Assembly: GCF_022568795.1 (NCBI RefSeq)
Contig: NZ_JAKZHU010000002.1
Coordinates: 1-64,000, forward strand
Origin: Arsenicicoccus dermatophilus
Lineage (GTDB): Bacteria > Actinomycetota > Actinomycetes > Actinomycetales > Dermatophilaceae
Direction: 5' to 3'
Length of the DNA: 64,000 nt
Shown: piece by piece, positions 8,771 through 17,050 of the stretch
Position numbering within the stretch: position 1 is the stretch's first letter
Layout: the number at the start of each line of letters is the position of its first letter
Position numbers and translations under genes: made by a program
The notes under the pieces: generated by a model
Database searches by the model: none
Told to the model about the DNA's origin: nothing
The model's input: the letters and a program-made list of their open reading frames with translations, nothing else

Positions 8771-10504
8771 ATGGTTGCCCCGATCGAAGCCCTCACCCCG
8801 GCTGTCCAGTCCGCCCTCGTCGCCGCCTTCGGCGAGGACGTCCGTGGGGCCGATCCGGTGCTGCGACCCAGCCAGTTCGCCGACGTCCAGGTCAACGCCG
8901 CCATGGCCCTGGCCAAGCGGCTCGGCCAGAAGCCCCGCGATGTCGCCCAGGCGATCGTCGACCACCTCGCCACCGACGGACCGGTCGCCTCGGCCGAGGT
9001 CGCCGGACCCGGCTTCGTCAACATCACCTTCGCCGACTCCTGGATCGCCGAGCAGGCCCAGGCCGCGCAGGCCGACCCGCGGCTCGGGGTGGCCACCCAG
9101 GAGCGGGAGATCATCCCGATCGACTACTCCGCGCCCAACGTCGCCAAGGAGATGCACGTCGGGCACCTGCGCACGACGATCATCGGCGACTCCCTCGCCC
9201 GCACCCTGGAGCACCTCGGCCACCAGGTGATCCGGCAGAACCACGTCGGCGACTGGGGCACGCCCTTCGGGATGCTCGTCGAGCACCTGCTCGAGGTCGG
9301 CGAGGACTCCCCCGAGGCCCACGTGGTCGAGACCGACCCCAACGCGTTCTACCAGGCCGCGCGCGTGAAGTTCGACGACAACGAGGACTTCGCGGTCCGC
9401 GCCCGGGCCCGCGTGGTCAGGCTGCAGGCCGGCGACCCGGAGACGCTGCGACTGTGGGGCAAGCTCTACGACCTGTCCAAGAGCTACTTCAACCGCGTCT
9501 ACTCCACCCTCGGCGTGACGCTGACCGACGCCGACCTGGCCGGGGAGTCGGCCTACAACGACGCCCTGCCAGGAATCTGCGCAGACCTGCAGGCCAAGGG
9601 GATCGCGACCGAGGACGACGGTGCGCTGGTGGTCTTCCTGCCCGGCTTCACCGGTCGCGAGGACAAGCCGGTGCCGCTGTTCATCCGCAAGTCCGACGGT
9701 GGCTACGGCTACGGCACCACCGACGTCGCGACCGTCAAGCACCGGGTCGAGGACCTGCACGCCGACCGCATCCTCTACGTCATCGGGGTCACCCAGTCGC
9801 TGCACCTGCAGATGGTCTACGAGACCGCGCGGCGGGCGGGCTACCTGCCGGAGCAGGTCGAGGTCGAGCACGTCAAGATCGGCTCGGTGCTCGGCGAGGA
9901 CCGCAAGATCCTCAAGACCCGGTCGGGCGCCCCGCTGCGGCTGATGTACCTGCTGGACGAGGCGGTGCAGCACGCGCGGGCCTACATCGACCAGGCCCGG
10001 CCCGAGCTGCCCGAGGACGAGCGGGCCCGGATCGCCCGCCAGGTCGGGATCGGTGGTGTGAAGTATGCCGACCTGTCCGTGGCGCACGACTCGGACTACG
10101 TCTTCGACCTGGACCGGATGCTCGCCCTCACCGGCAACACCGGCCCCTACCTGCAGTACGCCACCGCCCGGATCCGGTCGATCTTCCGCACGCTGATGAC
10201 CGACCCCGCCGAGCAGGACGCGCCGATCCGGCTCACCGAGCCCGCCGAGCGCGAGCTCGCGCTCAAGCTGCTCGACTTCGGCGGGGTCGTGGCCCAGGTG
10301 GGCGCGGTCTACGAGCCGCACCGGCTGTGCACCTACCTGTTCGAGCTGGCCCAGACCTTCTCGTCGTTCTACGAGCAGTGCCCGGTGCTCAAGGCCGACC
10401 AGGAGGAGACGAAGCAGTCGCGGCTCACCCTGTGCGCACTGACGCTACGCACCCTCGTGCAGGGCCTGGACCTGCTCGGGGTGGAGACGCCCGAGCGCAT
10501 GTGA
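8771..10504 (+). CDS. argS: arginyl-tRNA synthetase
   Basis: 577 residues, class I aminoacyl-tRNA synthetase charging tRNA-Arg. The HIGH motif is present as HVGH at residues 129-132 inside APNVAKEMHVGHLRTTIIGD. The KMSKS region is the ArgRS-typical divergent loop (ILKTRSGAPLRL near 380). The N-terminal Add-1 domain (residues 1-110) and the C-terminal DALR domain (ending [20 protein letters not shown]) are both complete. ATG at 8771 is preferred; an in-frame GTG at 8765 is possible. Genes on the left are divergent. A strong hairpin follows the stop. A scrambled inverted duplicate occurs at 2640-4250. Confidence 0.97.
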   Translation: MVAPIEALTPAVQSALVAAFGEDVRGADPVLRPSQFADVQVNAAMALAKRLGQKPRDVAQAIVDHLATDGPVASAEVAGPGFVNITFADSWIAEQAQAAQADPRLGVATQEREIIPIDYSAPNVAKEMHVGHLRTTIIGDSLARTLEHLGHQVIRQNHVGDWGTPFGMLVEHLLEVGEDSPEAHVVETDPNAFYQAARVKFDDNEDFAVRARARVVRLQAGDPETLRLWGKLYDLSKSYFNRVYSTLGVTLTDADLAGESAYNDALPGICADLQAKGIATEDDGALVVFLPGFTGREDKPVPLFIRKSDGGYGYGTTDVATVKHRVEDLHADRILYVIGVTQSLHLQMVYETARRAGYLPEQVEVEHVKIGSVLGEDRKILKTRSGAPLRLMYLLDEAVQHARAYIDQARPELPEDERARIARQVGIGGVKYADLSVAHDSDYVFDLDRMLALTGNTGPYLQYATARIRSIFRTLMTDPAEQDAPIRLTEPAERELALKLLDFGGVVAQVGAVYEPHRLCTYLFELAQTFSSFYEQCPVLKADQEETKQSRLTLCALTLRTLVQGLDLLGVETPERM

Positions 10505-10520
10505 GGCGTATGTCGATCCG

Positions 10521-10554
10521 CGGCGGGCGACCCCTCTCGCGGGGTCGCCCGCCG
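10521..10554 (+). terminator. hairpin terminator after argS
   Basis: CGGCGGGCGACCCC pairs with GGGGTCGCCCGCCG across a six-base loop, a perfect 14-bp GC stem, starting 17 bases after the argS stop. It has no U tract, as is common in high-GC actinomycetes. Confidence 0.75.
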
Positions 10555-10627
10555 CGCTGCTGCCGGCCTCGGACAGGGCTTGTGACAACTCGCACAAGCC
10601 CGCCGAGGTAAGCGTAGCCTCAGTGGC

Positions 10628-12010
10628 ATGGCTCACACTCGTCCGCACGTGGTGATCATCGGGTCCGGCTTCGGAGGGCTCTTCGCGGCCCAGGCTCTCG
10701 AGGATGTCGACGTCGACGTCACCCTCATCGGCAAGACCGTCTACCACCTCTTCCAGCCGCTGCTCTACCAGGTCGCGACCGGCATCCTCAGCCCCGGCGA
10801 GATCGCCCCCAGCACCCGCGAGGTGCTGCGCGGCCAGGACAACGTGACCGTCCTGATGAGCGAGGTCACCGCGATCGACGTGGCCGCCCGCACCGTCACC
10901 GCGGAGGCGTTGGGACACACCACGACCCACCGCTACGACTACCTCCTCGTCGCCGCAGGCGCCGGCCAGTCGTACTTCGGCAACGACCACTTCGCGACCT
11001 ACGCCCCGGGGATGAAGACCATCGACGACGCCCTGGAGCTGCGCGCCCGGATCTTCGGCTCCTTCGAGGTCGCCGAGCTCACCGACGACCCGGCCGAGCG
11101 CGAGCGCCTGCAGACCTTCGTGGTCATCGGGGCCGGTCCCACCGGCGTCGAGATGGCCGGTCAGATCAGGGATCTCGCCGTCCACACGCTCAAGGACGAC
11201 TTCCGGCGGATCGACCCGGCGCAGGCCCGGGTCATCCTGCTCGACGGGGCGTCGGCGGTGCTCGGGTCCTTCGGCGAGCGCCTGTCCGGCAAGGCCCGGC
11301 GCGAGCTGGAGCGGATCGGCGTGGACGTCGTCCTCGACGCGCTCGTCACCGACGTCGACGAGGACTCGGTGACGGTCAGGCACCGGGACGGGTCGACGCA
11401 GCGGATCGAGGCCGGGTGCAAGGTATGGGCGGCCGGCGTGCAGGCCAGCCCGCTCGGGCGCCAGCTGGGCGAGCAGACCGGGGCGGAGGTCGACCGCGCG
11501 GGGCGGGTGCACGTCGCCCCGGACCTGACGCTGCCCGACCACCCCGAGATCTTCGTGGTGGGCGACATGATGGCGCTGGACGAGCTCCCGGGGGTGGCCC
11601 AGGTGGCGATCCAGGGCGGACGGCACGCGGCGCAGGTCATCGCCTCAGAGGTCCGCGGGGAGCGGGACCGGTCGCCGTTCCGCTACCAGGACCGCGGGTC
11701 CATGGCCGTGATCAGCAAGTTCGGGGCCATCGCGAGCATCGGGCCGCTCAAGCTGACCGGGCTGCCCGCGTGGCTGGCGTGGCTCGTCGTCCACCTGATC
11801 AACATCGTCGGCTTCAAGCACCGGGTGACGACGCTGCTGCACTGGGCGATCGCCTTCCTGTCCACCGGGCGGGCCGAGCGCACCACCACCCGGCAGCAGC
11901 TCGTGGGGCGGCTCGCGGTCACCCAGCTCGGGAGCGACTTCCGGCCGACGATCGGCGGGGTGGCGCGAGAGCAGGAGCCACGGAAGGACTCCGGGACGCC
12001 CCGCTGCTGA
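10628..12010 (+). CDS. ndh: type II NADH:quinone oxidoreductase (NDH-2)
   Basis: 460 residues. Single-subunit, membrane-associated FAD enzyme that passes electrons from NADH to quinone without pumping protons. The FAD dinucleotide fold is at the N-terminus (GSGFGGLFAA, 12-21), followed by YHLFQPLLYQVATG, the NDH-2 quinone-site signature. A second fold for NADH is VVIGAGPTGVEMAGQ near 165, and the second FAD contact is VVGDMMALD near 310. The AIQGGRHAA segment and a C-terminal hydrophobic stretch (LPAWLAWLVVHLINIVGF) fit membrane attachment. ATG at 10628 follows GTAAGCG; the spacing to a ribosome site is unremarkable. It is monocistronic between two hairpins. Confidence 0.93.
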   Translation: MAHTRPHVVIIGSGFGGLFAAQALEDVDVDVTLIGKTVYHLFQPLLYQVATGILSPGEIAPSTREVLRGQDNVTVLMSEVTAIDVAARTVTAEALGHTTTHRYDYLLVAAGAGQSYFGNDHFATYAPGMKTIDDALELRARIFGSFEVAELTDDPAERERLQTFVVIGAGPTGVEMAGQIRDLAVHTLKDDFRRIDPAQARVILLDGASAVLGSFGERLSGKARRELERIGVDVVLDALVTDVDEDSVTVRHRDGSTQRIEAGCKVWAAGVQASPLGRQLGEQTGAEVDRAGRVHVAPDLTLPDHPEIFVVGDMMALDELPGVAQVAIQGGRHAAQVIASEVRGERDRSPFRYQDRGSMAVISKFGAIASIGPLKLTGLPAWLAWLVVHLINIVGFKHRVTTLLHWAIAFLSTGRAERTTTRQQLVGRLAVTQLGSDFRPTIGGVAREQEPRKDSGTPRC

Positions 12011-12077
12011 CCGGTCGCGCGCCGGGCCGGCACCCGTGCTCGGACCGGTGCGCGCCGGTGCGCGCCGCACGGTGAGT

Positions 12078-12114
12078 GCCGCGCCTCTCCCCGTGGTGCG
12101 GGGCGAGGCGCGGC
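12078..12114 (+). terminator. hairpin terminator after ndh
   Basis: GCCGCGCCTC pairs with GAGGCGCGGC, with an inner CCCC/GGGG extension, 67 bases after the ndh stop. No T-run follows. Confidence 0.6.
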
Positions 12115-12154
12115 GAGCGCCCTGAGATCACGAGCTACCACGTCTTCACCTGCA

Positions 12155-13150
12155 GTGATCACTGAACGTAGTCTCTCGGCAGATGGCGTTGCCGGGAGGA
12201 TGCACGACCGCAGGGACGGCGTCGTCGACGCCCACGCGGCGCAGCGTGCTCAGCGCCGGCCTCGGCCTGCCACTGCCGACGGACATCGGCCGCGAGCATC
12301 CGTCCGGCGACCTGGCGGGTCCGGGTCGGCTGGCCTGGAACCCTCCGGCGACCGTGTGGCGGACCACGAGGCATGGGTACGACCTGGGCCCGTGGTCGCC
12401 GTTCTTCACGACATACACCCGTCCCTGTCCGCTCGACCTCGATCTCGCGCCCGTCGGCTCGGTCGACGGACTCGTGCTCCAGGGCGGGACCGTGCGCTGC
12501 CGGATCACCGGCTGACGACCACCACCTGGTATCTCCTGCCGCAGCTCTGGTCCTACCGCCTCGACCGCGACCCCCGGCGGCTCGACCGGATCCTGCGGAC
12601 CCTGGACCACGCCGCCGCACTGACCCAGGCCGACCACGCGACGGGCGCCACCTGGTGGGTGCACCGCGGCGACCACGAGGGCGGTGAGCTCGGGCTCGAC
12701 CTCCGCGGCCGGGTCTCCGGGATGACCCGGATGACCCTGTCGGTGCTGGCCACCCTGTGGGAGACCACGGGCGGGCAGCAGTGGCGGGCCTTGCTGGACA
12801 GCACCTTTCGCAGCTATCGCCACCACCGGCAGATCACCCCGGCGGCCTTCGCGAGCACTGGTTCGTGGCGCACGAGCGCGCGGCGGACGGGAGGGCCGAG
12901 ACCTTCTTCGAGGAGTACCCCTCGCCCGCGGCCGACAAGGTCGCCCACGTCGTCAACGGCTTCGTCTGCTCGATCTGGGGCCTGTAACGACTACCACCGC
13001 GTCACCGGCTACCCGCAGGCACGCGTCCTGCTCGACCGGTCGCCGGCCACGCTGGTCACCTCCCTTCCGCGCTATCGCGCTGCCAGGCGGGCGTCCGGGC
13101 GCGCCATGACCGACTGGGGCCACGAGGCCTGGGGCCGAGCCCGCCCCGGC
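12155..13150 (+). pseudogene. D-glucuronyl C5-epimerase-like protein, decayed
   Basis: Three frames must be joined to read a plausible protein. 12,219-12,514 gives TPTRRSVLSAGLGL and WSPFFTTYTRPCPLDLD. 12,510-12,870 gives TWYLLPQLWSYRLDRDPRRL, ATWWVHRGDHEGGEL and RMTLSVLATLWETTG. 12,855-12,987 gives REHWFVAHERAADGR, ETFFEEYPSP and VVNGFVCSIWGL; the first frame returns with DYHRVTGYPQARVLLDRS. The order 'EEYPSP...VNGFVxSIWGLYDYHRVTG' resembles the C-terminal catalytic domain of D-glucuronyl C5-epimerases, which occur as short secreted proteins in some actinobacteria. The family call is from pattern memory, not alignment. No continuous frame exists, so the gene is broken. Confidence 0.5.
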
Positions 13151-13181
13151 ACCGGTGCCACGGCCGACGCCCGCCCCCACG

Positions 13182-13249
13182 GGGCCAGGCTGGCCCCGTG
13201 GCACGATCAAAGAGGCGTCAAAACGTACTCAACGGGGCCAGCCTGGCCC
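13182..13249. repeat. 18-bp inverted repeat with self-palindromic arms
   Basis: GGGCCAGGCTGGCCCCGT (13182-13199) is the exact reverse complement of ACGGGGCCAGCCTGGCCC (13232-13249). Each arm is itself a 7-bp hairpin around one central base. It lies between the epimerase remnant and the antiporter stop and could terminate transcription from both sides. The annotated end of the antiporter falls between the arms. Confidence 0.7.
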
Positions 13250-14691
13250 GAGAACGCACGGGAGTGGGGGCGAGCAGGTGACCGGGCGGCGAGCGCCCGA
13301 CGAGCGGGTGACCGGGGCGCGGGCGGGCGAGGCGCGGGCGGGGTCAGCGCTCGGCGCGCTGCTGCCTGCGCCCGACGCTGCCCGCCCCGCTCCTTGCGGC
13401 GACCGGAACGCGCCTCCCACCGGGCCCGCATCCGCTCGCGCCGCTCCTCCAGGTGATGCATGACCGGGGTCGCCGCCATACCGTGCACCACGACCGACAG
13501 CAGGATCGCGAAGGTCGCGGTCGCCCACAGCGTCCGCTCGTCGTCCCAGGTGTGCTCGCTGGTCGCGAACCCGAGGTAGTAGATCGTGCCGATCCCGCGG
13601 ACGCCGAAGACTGCGGTCGTCCAGCGTTCGCGTGAGTCCAGGGTGCTGGTGCGCCACAGGGAGAGCCAGCCGGCGAGCGGGCGGACCACGAAGACCAGCG
13701 CGGCGGCGACGATCACGCCCGGCCAGGTGAGGCCGGCGAGCTGCCCGGAGCTGAGGGAGACCCCGAGCAGCATCAGGATGAGCAGGGTGAGGATGGCCTC
13801 CAGGTGCTCGATGGCCAGGTGCAGGCGTCCGTGGTACTCGTGGCCGCGCTCCGCCGCCCGCAGCGCCAGCGCGCACACGAAGACCGCGAGGAAGCCGTAG
13901 CCGTGGGCGAGCTCGGTCAGCCCGTACGTCGTGCAGATCAGCGCGATGCCGAGGAGCGGCTCGCCCACGTCCGCGAGGCGCAGGCTGTCCCAGTGGGCGC
14001 GGAACACCAGCTTGCCGAAGGCCCACCCGCACGCCCAGCCGACGAGCGCGCCGACGACGATCTTGCCGACGAGCTCCCAGGCCAGCCAGTGCCAGACCCA
14101 CTCGCCGACCGGCCCCTTGGTGGCCAGGAAGATCGCGAACCACACGAAGGGGAACGCCAGCGCGTCGTTGAGCCCGGCCTCCGACGTCAGCGCGAACCGC
14201 ACCTCGTCGTCCTCGTCGTCGGGTTCGCCCTCCTGACCGCTGACGGACGGACCGGCGACCTGCACGTCCGAGGCCAGGACCGGGTCGGTGGGCGCCAGGC
14301 AGGCCCCGAGGAGCATGGCGGCCGCGGGCGCGAGCCCCATCACCCACCACCCCAGCAGCGCCACCCCGGCGATGCACAGGGGCATGGCGATCAGCAGCAG
14401 CCGCCAGGTCTTGCCCCAGGTCCGCCAGGACCGCCACATCAGGGGGCGGTCGATCGCCAGCCCGACGCCCATCAGGGCGATGAGGACGGCGATCTCGGTG
14501 ACGTGCGCGGCGAGCGACTCGTGGAAGGCTGGCGCGGCACGCAGCTCGTTGGGCACGAACCACCCCACGACCAGGCCGACGCCCACGACGACGATCGGCG
14601 CGGAGATGGCGCGCTCGTGGAGCAGGCGCGGCAGGAAGGCTCCGAGGAGCAGGCCGACGCCGGCGACGAGGTAGACGACCGCGGGGCTCAT
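13207..14691 (-). CDS. monovalent cation:proton antiporter (CPA1/NhaP type)
   Basis: 494 residues, about 12 hydrophobic segments from residue 5 to about 410. Family landmarks are APTDPVLASDVQ near 134 (the TDPV motif) and EAGLNDALAFPFVW near 173 (the ND ion-binding pair). An acidic loop GEPDDEDDEV sits between them. The protein should exchange Na+ or K+ for H+ across the cytoplasmic membrane. The last about 80 residues are Arg/Ala/Pro-rich, not membrane-like, and end inside an inverted repeat, so the real C-terminus may be shorter. The start ATG overlaps the stop of the SMP-30 gene by four bases (ATGA), so the two are translationally coupled. Confidence 0.88.
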   Translation of the reverse strand: MSPAVVYLVAGVGLLLGAFLPRLLHERAISAPIVVVGVGLVVGWFVPNELRAAPAFHESLAAHVTEIAVLIALMGVGLAIDRPLMWRSWRTWGKTWRLLLIAMPLCIAGVALLGWWVMGLAPAAAMLLGACLAPTDPVLASDVQVAGPSVSGQEGEPDDEDDEVRFALTSEAGLNDALAFPFVWFAIFLATKGPVGEWVWHWLAWELVGKIVVGALVGWACGWAFGKLVFRAHWDSLRLADVGEPLLGIALICTTYGLTELAHGYGFLAVFVCALALRAAERGHEYHGRLHLAIEHLEAILTLLILMLLGVSLSSGQLAGLTWPGVIVAAALVFVVRPLAGWLSLWRTSTLDSRERWTTAVFGVRGIGTIYYLGFATSEHTWDDERTLWATATFAILLSVVVHGMAATPVMHHLEERRERMRARWEARSGRRKERGGQRRAQAAARRALTPPAPRPPAPRSPARRALAARSPARPHSRAFSGQAGPVEYVLTPL

Positions 14692-15533
14692 GGTCGCCAG
14701 ACCTGGGGCGGGCGGCCGGTGGCGCCGGGGCGGACGGCGAACAGGCTTCCCGCCTGGGGGTCATCGCCTGCGGGGAGGTTCTCCCGGGAGGTGGTGACGT
14801 AGAGCGTGCGCAGGTCCGGTCCGCCGAAGGTGCAGGCGGTGACCTGGCGGGCGCCGACCTCGACGACCTGCTCGAGCGTGCCGGTCGGGGAGTAGCAGTG
14901 CACGACCCCGTCGCCGTTCAGCGCGGTCCACACGTTGCCGTCGGCGTCGACGGTGAGCCCGTCGGGGCTGCCGTCGCCGCAGTCTACGAAGGTGCGCCGG
15001 TCCGTCATCCCGCCGTGGTCGTCCCGGTCGAAGCAGCTGATCGTGCCGGTGGCGGTGTCGGTGTGGTAGCCGGTGCGGCCGTCCGGGGACCAGTCGAGGC
15101 CGTTGGAGATGGTGACGTGCGGCAGGACGACCTCGGCGACCAGGTCGGCCGTGACCCGGTAGAGCGTCGCGGCGCCCTCGGCCTGGTCGTAGGCCATCGA
15201 CCCGCACCAGAACCGTCCGTCGGGGTCGCAGCCGCCCTCGTTGAACCGGAGGCCCGGGTCGGTGATCACGTCGGGGTGGGACTGCAGCTCGCCGAGGTCG
15301 TCACGCTCGGTGGTGACCAGTCCGCGCTCCACCGCGATGATCGCGCCGCCGCCCGCGCGGGGGCGCAGGCAGGCGGCGATCGTGCCGACGTGGGTGCGGG
15401 TGATCTCGCCGTCGGTGTCCATGGTGAGCACGTCGCCGGCGAGCATGTCGACCCACCGGATCGCCTCGGTCGGCCACCAGACCGGGCCCTCGCCGTGGTA
15501 GCAGAGGCTGTCGGTGAGTCGTTCGGCACGCAT
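14688..15533 (-). CDS. SMP-30/gluconolactonase-family lactonase
   Basis: 281 residues, six-bladed beta-propeller of the regucalcin/gluconolactonase family (metal-dependent sugar lactonases). Key segments are CYHGEGPVWW (metal-ligand Glu in HGEGPVW) near 12, RFNEGGCDPDGRFWCGSM near 95, ISNGLDWSPDG near 140 (Asn ligand) and GDGSPDGLTVDADGNVW near 190 (Asp ligand). All expected ligands are present, so it should be active. ATG at 15533 was chosen because the propeller starts immediately; the longer upstream frame is non-protein-like. It is the promoter-proximal gene of a two-gene unit with the antiporter. Confidence 0.9.
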   Translation of the reverse strand: MRAERLTDSLCYHGEGPVWWPTEAIRWVDMLAGDVLTMDTDGEITRTHVGTIAACLRPRAGGGAIIAVERGLVTTERDDLGELQSHPDVITDPGLRFNEGGCDPDGRFWCGSMAYDQAEGAATLYRVTADLVAEVVLPHVTISNGLDWSPDGRTGYHTDTATGTISCFDRDDHGGMTDRRTFVDCGDGSPDGLTVDADGNVWTALNGDGVVHCYSPTGTLEQVVEVGARQVTACTFGGPDLRTLYVTTSRENLPAGDDPQAGSLFAVRPGATGRPPQVWRP

Positions 15534-15750
15534 GGTGCTGATCGTATGGCGCTGCGCGGGCCTGCGGGAGCTCCTGCGCCGACCGCCCGGATCGCCGCCG
15601 CGGATGGCGCGGCCGGTGGCCCGCCAGGTCGCGCACGGCCGCTCGCCGGCGGCGGTGCTGGAGCGGGCCACCCGCGGGATCGACGCGGCCGACGCCCGGC
15701 TGGTGCTGGGCACGGCGGCTCGTGGGGATGTGGTGGTCGCCCTCTCCTGA
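15532..15750 (+). CDS. possible small protein, divergent from SMP-30 gene
   Basis: A 72-codon frame starting at ATG 15532, back-to-back with the SMP-30 start, ends at TGA 15748-15750. It has a helical, Arg/Ala-rich composition (LRELLRRPPG, VLERATRGIDAADARLVLG). I do not recognise a family. There is no clear ribosome site and the start overlaps the divergent gene, so it may be non-coding. The stretch between the two flanking minus-strand genes otherwise holds their promoters only. Confidence 0.25.
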   Translation: MVLIVWRCAGLRELLRRPPGSPPRMARPVARQVAHGRSPAAVLERATRGIDAADARLVLGTAARGDVVVALS

Positions 15751-15777
15751 GGGCGTGGGGGCCTCGCGCGCTGCTCG

Positions 15778-16164
15778 TCAGCAGTCGCCGAGGCGCAGGC
15801 TCTCCAGCACGGGGGTGGGGACCACGCCGCAGCCGACCTGGGCGGTGCCGAGGTCGGAGACCGTCCACCGGCCACGGGCGCGGTGCAGGACGGCGGTCGC
15901 GTCGTCGGTCTGGCCGTGGGTGGCGTGGACGGTGGCGCGGGCCCAGCCGGCCGCGGTGACCTCGACGTGCTCCAGGCGCCAGTCGGTGGCCTTCCAGCCG
16001 CGCAGGGCCGGGTTGGCGGCGACGGCGGCGTAGATCTGCGAGCGGTCCGACGTGCCGGCCGTGGTGGACGTGGACGGGGTGGCGATCGCGTGGCCGACGA
16101 GCCCGATGCCCCCCGCGGCCACGACGGCGGCGACGGGGAGGGCGACGGTGAAGCGACGAGTCAT
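15778..16164 (-). CDS. secreted hypothetical protein
   Basis: 128 residues. N-terminal signal peptide MTRRFTVALPVAAVVAAGGIG with an Ala/Thr/Ser-rich linker, then a compact domain with AVAANPALRGWKATDWRLEHVEVTAAG split across beta-like segments and two cysteines near the C-terminus (VGCGVVP and the final GDC) that could form a disulfide. I do not recognise the family. ATG at 16164 is preferred over upstream codons because it begins the signal peptide and is preceded by a GA-rich GAGGACC site. It stands alone between oppositely oriented or distant genes. Confidence 0.65.
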   Translation of the reverse strand: MTRRFTVALPVAAVVAAGGIGLVGHAIATPSTSTTAGTSDRSQIYAAVAANPALRGWKATDWRLEHVEVTAAGWARATVHATHGQTDDATAVLHRARGRWTVSDLGTAQVGCGVVPTPVLESLRLGDC

Positions 16165-16362
16165 GGTGGGTCCTCGGGTCTCGGGGGAGGTGGGTGGTGA
16201 TACCTCACCCTGCAGACGGCGGGGATCGCGGGGAGGTTGGGCAGCGGTGCGCCGCATCCCCCTTTCGGCGTATGGCCGTCACAGAAAAGGTCAGAGCGTC
16301 ACTGCGGCCGTGTGGTGCGTGCCGTCGCGCCGGCCGGCTGCCCGCAGGCGCGCCGGACCGGG

Positions 16363-16959
16363 TCAGGCGTCGCCGTGGGTCAGCAGGCGCTCGACGTACT
16401 TGGCGATGACGTCGACCTCGAGGTTGACCGGGTCGCCGACCTGCTTGTGCCCCAGCGTCGTCAGCTCCAGCGTCGTCGGGATCAGCGACACCGAGAAGGT
16501 CTCGTCGGTCACCGCGCTCACCGTCAGGGAGACCCCGTCCACGGTGATGGAGCCCTTCTCCACGACATACCGACGCAGCGCCGCGGGCAGGGAGCAGGTC
16601 ACGACCTCCCAGCGGTCGCCCGGCTCGCGCCGCAGGATCTCGGCGGTGCCGTCGACGTGTCCCTGGACCACGTGGCCGCCGAAGCGCCCGCCCGCCGCCA
16701 TCGCCCGCTCCAGGTTGACCGGGGAGCCCACCTCCAGGGCGCCCAGGCTCGATCGCCGCAGGGTCTCGGCCATCACGTCCACCCGGAAGGTCTGCGCGTC
16801 GTGCTCCACGACGGTGAGGCAGACGCCGTTGACGGCGATGGAGGCGCCGTGCCGGGCGTCGCTGACCACGAGCGGCCCCCGGACCGTGATGACGGCGCTC
16901 TGCGCACCTCGCTCCATCGCCTCGATGGTGCCGAGCTCCTCGACGATGCCGGTGAACAT
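16363..16959 (-). CDS. ribE: riboflavin synthase, alpha subunit
   Basis: 198 residues, the standard length. The enzyme dismutates two 6,7-dimethyl-8-ribityllumazines to riboflavin. Both homologous barrel repeats are clear: MFTGIVEELG at residue 1 with GVCLTVV, and VVQGHVDGTAEI at about 98 with GVSLTVSAV. It starts with the invariant MFTGIVE and has a good GGAGG site 8 bases upstream. No other rib genes and no FMN riboswitch are visible nearby. It lies 91 bases below the SNase-like gene and may be read with the thiD/pdxK transcript. Confidence 0.96.
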   Translation of the reverse strand: MFTGIVEELGTIEAMERGAQSAVITVRGPLVVSDARHGASIAVNGVCLTVVEHDAQTFRVDVMAETLRRSSLGALEVGSPVNLERAMAAGGRFGGHVVQGHVDGTAEILRREPGDRWEVVTCSLPAALRRYVVEKGSITVDGVSLTVSAVTDETFSVSLIPTTLELTTLGHKQVGDPVNLEVDVIAKYVERLLTHGDA

Positions 16960-17050
16960 GCTGCCTCCGCTGGGGATGGATGGTGGCGCCCAACCTATCG
17001 CGCGGCCGGGGTCGCGCAGGCCCGGAGCCTGCACGAGCAGGGTCGACCGG

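Noticed and set aside
16165-17050. FMN riboswitch for ribE
   Set aside because: I could not find the conserved RFN-element core upstream of ribE; the space above it is only about 90 bases and follows another gene.
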